Positions 25,677-31,166 of a DNA stretch of 31,166 nt are shown here, piece by piece. The position numbers and the translations under genes were made by a program. The notes under the pieces were generated by a model. It was not told the DNA's origin and ran no database searches. It saw nothing but the letters and a program-made list of their open reading frames with translations. Position 1 is the stretch's first letter. The number at the start of each line of letters is the position of its first letter. The DNA lies in assembly GCA_947465345.1 (NCBI GenBank), contig CANHZL010000008.1, forward strand, positions 1-31,166, read 5' to 3'. This DNA comes from Opitutia bacterium. Lineage in GTDB: Bacteria > Verrucomicrobiota > Verrucomicrobiae > Opitutales > UBA953.

Positions 25677-26435
25677 TCAGCGACGTTCGATGATGATGGT
25701 ACTTAGCCCGAGGCCCGCGAAGGCTACGGAGATGAAGTAAGCGGCGGGACGGGCGTCCACGAGGCCAAGTGTGAAAGGCTCGAGATTACGCCACAGGCCG
25801 AGGCGCCGGAATTCATCGACGCCGCCCGAGCCGAGTACGCCGGCGAGGAGTTCGTCGAATACGCCGTAGCCGACGAGGACGAGGAGGAAGCAGGCGAGAA
25901 AGCCCGTGACGAAGGCGATGACCTGGCTCCGCGTCAGCGCGGAGGCGATGGCGGCGATGCCGAGGCAGGCGCCAGCGCAGAGGAGCGAGCCGACGTAGCC
26001 GGAAGCGATGACACCCCAGTCAGGATCGCCGAGCCAACCGACGGTGAGTGCAACGGGCACCGTCATCAGTAGGGCGCAGGCGAGGAATAGCCAGGCGGCG
26101 AGGAACTTACCGAGCGCGGCTTGCCAGACCGTGATGGGCCAGGTGAGCAGGAGTTCAATGGTGCCTTGGCGGCGTTCTTCCGCCCAGAGGCGGGCGCCGG
26201 CGGCGGGGGCGAGGAACGCCCAGAGCCACGGATGATAGAGGAAGAAGCGGTCGAGGCTGGCGACGCCGGACTCATAGAGACCGCCGACGAAGAAGGCGAG
26301 GGACACCGCGAAAGCGTTGAACACCGCGAGGAAGACGTAGGCCAGCGGAGTGCGGAAGTAGCCGGCGAACTCGCGGCGGACCATGGCCGTGAAAGGCGTG
26401 AGTCCGGGTGAGGAGGATTTTTCGGAAGAGGACAT
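25677..26435 (-). CDS. gldF: GldF-like ABC-2 type permease
   Basis: 252 aa integral membrane protein with about six helices, the ABC-2 permease layout. Family signs are the N-terminal AMVRREFAGYFRTPLAYVF, the amphipathic GARLWAEERRQGTIELLLT, and a final helix ending STIIIERR. It partners with the GldA ATPase directly upstream (10-bp gap) and GldG downstream. The start at 26435 (MSSSEKSSSPG) follows gldA cleanly; the longer frame to 26516 would overlap it. The transported substrate is unknown. Confidence 0.9.
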   Translation of the reverse strand: MSSSEKSSSPGLTPFTAMVRREFAGYFRTPLAYVFLAVFNAFAVSLAFFVGGLYESGVASLDRFFLYHPWLWAFLAPAAGARLWAEERRQGTIELLLTWPITVWQAALGKFLAAWLFLACALLMTVPVALTVGWLGDPDWGVIASGYVGSLLCAGACLGIAAIASALTRSQVIAFVTGFLACFLLVLVGYGVFDELLAGVLGSGGVDEFRRLGLWRNLEPFTLGLVDARPAAYFISVAFAGLGLSTIIIERR

Positions 26436-26445
26436 AGCAGTGAGA

Positions 26446-27150
26446 TTAGGCGGTGAGCTGGCGGAAGACGGCGTTGAGGTCGGTGCCGCGGGCGAGGAAC
26501 TTATCGCGGGACTCATCGCAACGGACTTCGCCCTTTGCGATCACGATGACGCGCGTGCAGAGTTCGCCCACTTCCTCGAGGATGTGGGTCGAGACGATGA
26601 CGGCCTTGCGGGCGGCCATCTCCTTGAGGATGCGACGGACCTCGAACTTCTGGTTCGGGTCGAGGCCGTCGGTCGGCTCATCGAGGATGAGGACTTCAGG
26701 GTCATGAATGACGGCTTGCGCGAAGCCCACGCGCATGCGGTAGCCCTTGGAGAGCGTATCAATCGTCTGCGCCGCGACTTCGCCTAGGCGGCAAAGTTCG
26801 AGCGTCTTGCGGACGCTTTCGGCGGGATTGGTCAGGCCGCGGAGGTCGGCGGCGAAGCGGAGGAATTCGCGAACGGTCATTTCGCCGTAGGCGGGGGCGC
26901 CTTCGGGCGAGTAGCCGAGATGCTGCTTGGCCTGCACGGCTTGGTCGGCGACGTCGAAGCCGGCGATCACCGCGGCGCCGGCGTCGGCACGCAGGTAGCC
27001 CGTGAGCATCTTCATCGTGGTGGATTTCCCGGCGCCGTTGGGCCCGAGGAAACCGACGACCTCGCCGCGCGCGACCGCGAAGGAGACGTCGTGGACGGCG
27101 CGGATAGTGCCGTAGGACTTGGACAGGTTCTTGGCTTCGATGAGGGGCAT
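26446..27150 (-). CDS. gldA: GldA-like ABC transporter ATPase
   Basis: 234 aa, a complete ABC ATPase: Walker A FLGPNGAGKSTTMKML, Q-loop around GYSPEGAPAYGEMTVREFL, signature LSKGYRMR, Walker B VLILDEPTDGLDP, and H-loop VSTHILEEV. The YSPE sequence at the Q-loop (no canonical Gln directly before the acidic residue) and the LSKGY signature are typical of the GldA/CcmA-like exporter group. It drives the GldF permease next to it. It starts 10 bp after the mscS stop and so may share its promoter. Confidence 0.93.
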   Translation of the reverse strand: MPLIEAKNLSKSYGTIRAVHDVSFAVARGEVVGFLGPNGAGKSTTMKMLTGYLRADAGAAVIAGFDVADQAVQAKQHLGYSPEGAPAYGEMTVREFLRFAADLRGLTNPAESVRKTLELCRLGEVAAQTIDTLSKGYRMRVGFAQAVIHDPEVLILDEPTDGLDPNQKFEVRRILKEMAARKAVIVSTHILEEVGELCTRVIVIAKGEVRCDESRDKFLARGTDLNAVFRQLTA

Positions 27151-27160
27151 GGCGAAAAGG

Positions 27161-28306
27161 TTAGCGGTTCTGGGGGGTGCCCATGACGGCGAGGCGGATG
27201 TCGGCCTGCTGGAGGCGCTCCGCGATGCGGATGATCAGCTGCTGGTTGAACTCCAGCTGCTTCACCGCGGCGGCGGGGTGATACCAGTACATCAGGCGAA
27301 TGTTGACGGCCCAGTCAGCGAACTCAGTCACATGGACGAGCGGCGGATGGCTGGGGTGGCAGCCTTCATGGTTGGCCAGCAGTTCGCGGACAATCGTGAC
27401 GGCCTCGCGGACCTTCTCGGCTGGCGTGTTGGCCTCGAGGTGCACGAGGTCCTGCGCACGGATGAAGTCGCGGCGGGTGATGTTGACGATGGCGCGTGTG
27501 GCGAGGTCGCCATTCGGGATGGCGAGCTTCTGGCCGTCGAGCATCACGATTGTGGTTGAGCGCAGGCCTAGGGATTCGACCTTGCCTTCGTGGGTGCCGA
27601 TGTTGATCAGGTCGCCCAGCGTGAAAGGCTGGTCGACGATGAGCATGACCGCGCCGAAGACGTTCTTGATCGTATCCTGCGAAGCGAAGGCGAGGCCGAC
27701 GACGGCGCCGGCGAGCAGGCCAAGGATTGCGTCGGAGGATTTCGGATCGACGATGGAGATGGCCTTGAAGGTGCCAACAAGGACGACGGAGATGCGGATG
27801 ACGGTGGAGAACATCGGCACCAAGATGTCGTCGAGCGTGTTCTCGGTCTGGTCGGCAATCTTCTGGGCCCATGCGATTGGGATGGCGACCAGGTAGAAGA
27901 CTGCGGCGGTGTGCGCTAGGGAGCAGAGGAAGGTGCCGCTTGTGACGGAGAAGTTCAGCCAGCCGATATGGGCGAGGTAGGGCTTCGTGTCCTTGATAAG
28001 GAAGAGTAGGGTGTAGGCCGGGAGGATGAAGGGGAGAGACTTGCCAATGGCGGCGACGGCGGCTTCGGCAATCGGGCTGCTTCCAAATTTCGTCGAGATC
28101 CAGCGCATCAGCTTGCTGGCCACCCAGCCGACCAGGTAGGCGACCGCGATGAAGCCGATAGCGTGGATGATGATGCTGCTCCAGTCTTCGGGTGCCTTAG
28201 CGACGACCTTATGGAGGTCGCCGATAATGAAGTGATCCGTCTGGACGGCGACAGGTGCGGCGGTCGGGGCGGGGGTGGCGGCGGGGGCGGATTGGGCGAG
28301 CAACAT
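27161..28306 (-). CDS. MscS-family mechanosensitive channel
   Basis: 381 aa. An Ala/Pro-rich leader (MLLAQSAPAATPAPTAAPV) precedes about five hydrophobic helices, more than the three of E. coli MscS. The pore helix and beta domain match the family: LLAGAVVGLAFASQDTIKN, then VDQPFTLGDLINIGTHEGKV, ESLGLRSTTIVMLDGQK and IPNGDLATRAIVN. The C-terminal alpha/beta domain follows. It probably relieves turgor on osmotic downshock. It is first in a run with the GldA/F/G operon and divergent from trpS. Confidence 0.92.
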   Translation of the reverse strand: MLLAQSAPAATPAPTAAPVAVQTDHFIIGDLHKVVAKAPEDWSSIIIHAIGFIAVAYLVGWVASKLMRWISTKFGSSPIAEAAVAAIGKSLPFILPAYTLLFLIKDTKPYLAHIGWLNFSVTSGTFLCSLAHTAAVFYLVAIPIAWAQKIADQTENTLDDILVPMFSTVIRISVVLVGTFKAISIVDPKSSDAILGLLAGAVVGLAFASQDTIKNVFGAVMLIVDQPFTLGDLINIGTHEGKVESLGLRSTTIVMLDGQKLAIPNGDLATRAIVNITRRDFIRAQDLVHLEANTPAEKVREAVTIVRELLANHEGCHPSHPPLVHVTEFADWAVNIRLMYWYHPAAAVKQLEFNQQLIIRIAERLQQADIRLAVMGTPQNR

Positions 28307-28356
28307 GGCGGGGACGATTTGGGCGAAGGGCTATGTAGGCGGACGGCCTCCGTATT

Positions 28357-28387
28357 TCAAGCGTCACCGAGCCTCCAATCCGCTTGA
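28357..28387. promoter_or_regulatory. Inverted repeat between mscS and trpS
   Basis: TCAAGCG (28357-28363) and CGCTTGA (28381-28387) form a perfect 7-bp inverted repeat with 17 bp between, 36 bp before the trpS ATG. It could be an operator or chance; the 117-bp gap must hold promoters for both divergent genes. Confidence 0.25.
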
Positions 28388-28423
28388 TGCGGGGCGGACC
28401 CCTTGCCACGCTGGGGGACCGGA

Positions 28424-29443
28424 ATGAGCGAAACTAGCGAAAAAAAGCCCGCCAAGCCCGTGGTGCTGACCTGCGCCCAGCCGACTGGCCGCCTCCATCT
28501 CGGGAATTACCTAGGCGCAGTCCTCAATTGGGGTCGGATGCAGGACGATAACGAGTGCTATTTCGGGATTGTCGACCAGCACGCCATCACGGTGCCCTAC
28601 GTCCCGGCTCAGCTCCGAGAAAATACCTATTCCTGTTTGGCCCAGTATATCGCCTGCGGGCTGGATCCGACGCGCAGCCGCCTGTTCGTCCAATCCCACG
28701 TGATTGGCCATACCGAGCTCGCTTGGATCCTTGGCTGCATCTGCCCGCTAGGTCAGCTCGAGCGCATGACCCAATTCAAGGACAAGTCGCGCAAGCAGGA
28801 GTCGGTCGACGCCGGGCTACTTTTCTACCCGGTGCTCATGGCCGCGGACATCCTCCTCTATAACGCCTCCCTTGTGCCAGTCGGCGACGACCAGAAGCAG
28901 CACCTCGAGCTCGCCCGCGACCTCGCTGAGAAGTTTAATCACCGCTACTCGGATACCTTCAAGGTGCCCGAGCCGTTTATCTCCAAGGTCGGATCGCGTA
29001 TCATGTCTTTGCAGGACCCGACCGCGAAGATGTCCAAGTCCGACCCCAACCACTCTGCGACGGTATTCATCACCGACCGCCCTGAGGATGTCCGGAAGAA
29101 GATCATGTCCGCCGTGACCGATTCGTCCGCCGAGGTCCGTTCCGGCCCCGATAAGCCTGGCGTCACGAATCTACTCTCAATCATGTCGGCTTGCACGGGC
29201 CGTTCCGTCGCGACCCTGGAGGGAGAGTTCACCGGCAAGGGCTACGGCGACTTCAAGAAGACCGTCGCCGACGCTGTGGTCGCCACGCTCGACCCCGTCC
29301 GCCTCCGCTACGACGAGCTCATCAAGGATCGCGGCGAACTCGACCGTATCTTCAAGTCCGGCGCCGAGCAGGCCCAGGCCACCGCCTTCCGCACGCTCTC
29401 CAAAGTCAACCGCAAGGTTGGCTTCGTCGAGCGTCCGCGCTAA
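28424..29443 (+). CDS. trpS: Tryptophanyl-tRNA synthetase
   Basis: 339 aa class I synthetase that charges tRNA-Trp. The HIGH-type motif is in PTGRLHLGN (20-28) and the KMSKS motif in DPTAKMSKSD near residue 206. TrpRS-specific stretches include LERMTQFKDKSRK, YPVLMAADILLY and VPVGDDQKQHLELARD. The ATG at 28424 has a GGGGGA at good spacing; a TTG at 28403 is in frame but less likely. It is followed 22 bp later by an unrelated membrane protein gene in the same direction. Confidence 0.96.
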   Translation: MSETSEKKPAKPVVLTCAQPTGRLHLGNYLGAVLNWGRMQDDNECYFGIVDQHAITVPYVPAQLRENTYSCLAQYIACGLDPTRSRLFVQSHVIGHTELAWILGCICPLGQLERMTQFKDKSRKQESVDAGLLFYPVLMAADILLYNASLVPVGDDQKQHLELARDLAEKFNHRYSDTFKVPEPFISKVGSRIMSLQDPTAKMSKSDPNHSATVFITDRPEDVRKKIMSAVTDSSAEVRSGPDKPGVTNLLSIMSACTGRSVATLEGEFTGKGYGDFKKTVADAVVATLDPVRLRYDELIKDRGELDRIFKSGAEQAQATAFRTLSKVNRKVGFVERPR

Positions 29444-29465
29444 ACCCCTCTTACCCCGCACCCCT

Positions 29466-30587
29466 ATGAACCGCGAACTCGAGAAACTGCTTAAAGAAAA
29501 ATGGTTCCTGGTCGCCGCCGACCTCATCGCGGTGTTCGCGATCCTGGTCGCGATGCCTGATAAGCGCGACGGCCTGGAAACCTTTCTCGTCATCTGCGCA
29601 ATCCTCCTCGCGTCGCTGATTGTGGTCATCCCCGTGCTACAGGAAGGTGGCGGCAAGGCCGAGCGACAGGCTGAGCAAGCCCGTCTCCGCGCCAAGCTCG
29701 CTGAGGAGATTGATCTGCAGCGTGATAACGTCCGCGCTGGGAACGAAGCCCTCAACCGCCGCATCGCTGAAGTGGAGATGTCGACGCAGAAGGCTGCTGA
29801 AGTCGCGGCTGCCGCGGTCGCTCAGCGCGCTTCGGCGGAGATTAACGCCCTTAAGGCCTCGCTCGCTGTCTTGGAGAAGAAAGTCCAAGAGGCCGGCGCC
29901 ACCGACGCGCTCGAGGAACTTTCTAGTAAGGTTGACGCGCTTGCCGAAACGGTACGCGCGGTCGTGGCCGACGTTGATGAGGCCGCCGAGGCGCTGGGCA
30001 AGGCCAAGGCCGAAGTCACGCAGTCCCTCGAGGCCGAAATTAAATCCGTCCGCGAAGAAATTAAGAAGTCGGCAAAGTCCGCCGAGAAGTCCGTCGACAA
30101 AGTCGAAGCTGCACTCGAAACGATCCGTGAGGAGGTGCGAGAGATTCGCGCAAACCCTTCGGTGGCCTCCGCTCCTGAGCGCCCGTCCGTGACGGCGCCG
30201 GTGCCGGAGGCCGAGGCTATTTCTGACACCGCCGACGAGGAAGAGGTCGACGAAGAAGTCATCGAGGAGATCGAAGAGGCGCCTACGCCCGTAGCGGAAG
30301 CTTCAGAACCGGCCGCGGCTGGCACCGGCACTGCGTTGATCGTCAACCTCATGATTGGTATCGGTAACAAGCCCTTCGTCCGTGGTACTGGCCCTGGGCT
30401 TAGCCAGGACAAAGGCGTCCCTATGAGTTTCCTTGGCATCGGCCGTTGGCAGTGGATTTCACCAGATCCGGAGGCGCCCGCCACCATCGAGGTCTGGAAG
30501 AACGACCAATCGCCGATGGGCGAGCCGTTACATATTTCTGGCGGCGAGCCCCTGGAAGTCGACGAAGGTCACTTCGGCGGCGGCTGA
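29466..30587 (+). CDS. Membrane protein with long coiled coil and C-terminal beta domain
   Basis: 373 aa, no named family recognised. Two hydrophobic helices near 13-29 and 39-57 form a hairpin, with both ends probably cytoplasmic. Residues about 64-240 are almost pure heptad-like Ala/Glu/Lys helix, predicted coiled coil. An acidic linker follows near 262-300 (DTADEEEVDEEVIEEIEEAP). The last about 60 residues are a compact, probably all-beta module with NLMIGIGNKPFVRGTGPGLS and GIGRWQWISPDPEAP, ending before a Gly-rich tail. The layout suggests a membrane-tethered scaffold presenting a binding module. It follows trpS by 22 bp and precedes the secreted-protein gene by one base. The start at 29466 has no ribosome binding site. 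Confidence 0.78.
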   Translation: MNRELEKLLKEKWFLVAADLIAVFAILVAMPDKRDGLETFLVICAILLASLIVVIPVLQEGGGKAERQAEQARLRAKLAEEIDLQRDNVRAGNEALNRRIAEVEMSTQKAAEVAAAAVAQRASAEINALKASLAVLEKKVQEAGATDALEELSSKVDALAETVRAVVADVDEAAEALGKAKAEVTQSLEAEIKSVREEIKKSAKSAEKSVDKVEAALETIREEVREIRANPSVASAPERPSVTAPVPEAEAISDTADEEEVDEEVIEEIEEAPTPVAEASEPAAAGTGTALIVNLMIGIGNKPFVRGTGPGLSQDKGVPMSFLGIGRWQWISPDPEAPATIEVWKNDQSPMGEPLHISGGEPLEVDEGHFGGG

Positions 30588-30588
30588 T

Positions 30589-31166
30589 ATGCTGAATTTC
30601 CTGGCCGCCTGCGCGTGGCTGGCCGCGGCTGAGCCCGCGCCGCCAGTGCCGGCTCACGTCTATTCGAGCGATACGCCGGTCGCGCTCGTGGCCGGCGAGA
30701 AGCTCGCGGAGGTCAGCTATGTCGCTGCCCATTGCACGGCCTTACAACGTCACCTCGAGTTCTCGCTCAACCTGCCGCCCGTGCCGCCGCCACTGGCCCG
30801 GCTCGAGGTGGCCGATGTCCCTGGCTTGCCTCCCGTCGCCATGCGGGTCGCTGGCGGGATGGTGTTGGTCGTCGTCCGGCTCGGTGACGGTAAGGTTGCG
30901 CCATCTCGGGCGGCCGAGGCCGCCGCGCAGGCTTGGTTGGCAAGAGTTGCTATGGCCGGAGGTAAGTCGGCTTCTGCGGCCGAGCCTTGGGCGCGGCAGG
31001 CTTTGGCGTGCGAGATCGTCGCGCAGTTACGGCCGTCCATGAATGATTTCTGGTATCGCGAAGGCCGTCAGGCGATTCCTTCCACGCTGCCCGACATCAT
31101 CGCCGGCAAGGCCCCTGAGCGAGAGGCTTTCCTTTTCTGGCGGGCGCTCCGTCAGACGCTGGGAGC
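30589..31166 (+). CDS. Secreted protein of unknown function, cut by the right edge
   Basis: The ATG at 30589, one base after the preceding stop, opens a frame with no stop for 192 codons to the window end. It starts MLNFLAACAWLAAAEPAPP, a short signal-peptide-like stretch. It then reads VYSSDTPVALVAGEKLAEVS and VAAHCTALQRHLEFSLNLPP, followed by APSRAAEAAAQAWLARVA and MNDFWYREGRQAIPSTLPD. The alternating GC-rich codon pattern matches neighbouring genes. Two cysteines occur in the visible part beyond the signal. I do not recognise a family. The one-base junction suggests it works with the coiled-coil protein upstream. Confidence 0.72.
   Translation, partial: MLNFLAACAWLAAAEPAPPVPAHVYSSDTPVALVAGEKLAEVSYVAAHCTALQRHLEFSLNLPPVPPPLARLEVADVPGLPPVAMRVAGGMVLVVVRLGDGKVAPSRAAEAAAQAWLARVAMAGGKSASAAEPWARQALACEIVAQLRPSMNDFWYREGRQAIPSTLPDIIAGKAPEREAFLFWRALRQTLG

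Noticed and set aside
28357..28423. Possible tryptophan-related leader or T-box before trpS
   Set aside because: Only a 7-bp inverted repeat is visible. There is no leader peptide with Trp codons, no T-box sequence and no terminator.

Overview
The window is 31.2 kb of dense, high-GC bacterial chromosome, nearly all of it housekeeping. I see no phage, plasmid, IS transposase, CRISPR array, tRNA or rRNA. The gene content fits a Gram-negative bacterium: LolA-like and Tat-exported lipoprotein candidates, a GldA/F/G-type ABC exporter with a DUF4340 partner, class I fumarase, complex I subunit A, and many secreted proteins without a clear family. My best guess is Verrucomicrobiota (Opitutae-like). 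That is inference from gene mix and composition, not proven by a marker.

Layout. 1-2.6 kb: the start of an unknown gene running off the left edge, divergent mutY, and a convergent two-domain PPK2-type polyphosphate kinase. 2.6-5.9 kb: a Tat lipoprotein and a TlpA-like thioredoxin protein, with two intergenic stretches of 420 and 460 bp that hold six REP-like hairpins in three inverted pairs, one pair inside a longer 24-bp inverted repeat. 5.9-11 kb: acetyl-CoA synthetase (acs) with a 41-aa membrane-protein gene directly upstream, a HAD phosphatase overlapping a DUF2071 gene, and a secreted propeller-like protein. 11-18.6 kb: hisN facing a long minus-strand run that reads coaD, tig, clpP, clpX, hisA, a LolA-like secreted protein and hisD. 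18.6-22.2 kb: an overlapping pgsA-pgpA-ygfZ operon followed by class I fumarase. 22.3-28.3 kb (minus): mscS, gldA, gldF, gldG, DUF4340, a terminator, then a lone nuoA. 28.4-31.2 kb (plus): trpS, a membrane coiled-coil protein, and a secreted protein cut by the right edge.

How the genes fit together. Tig, ClpP and ClpX form the usual folding and proteolysis set. HisN, HisD and HisA supply three histidine-biosynthesis steps, but the rest of the pathway is elsewhere. PgsA and PgpA are consecutive steps to phosphatidylglycerol. YgfZ, which supports Fe-S enzymes, sits next to a 4Fe-4S fumarase. GldA, GldF, GldG and the DUF4340 protein should form one envelope ABC system.

The most unusual content is the REP-like family with compensating stem changes, the tiny acs-linked membrane protein, the solitary nuoA just behind a terminator, the apparently leaderless fumarase gene, and the coiled-coil/secreted gene pair at the right edge. 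I found no clear new defence or biosynthetic system.
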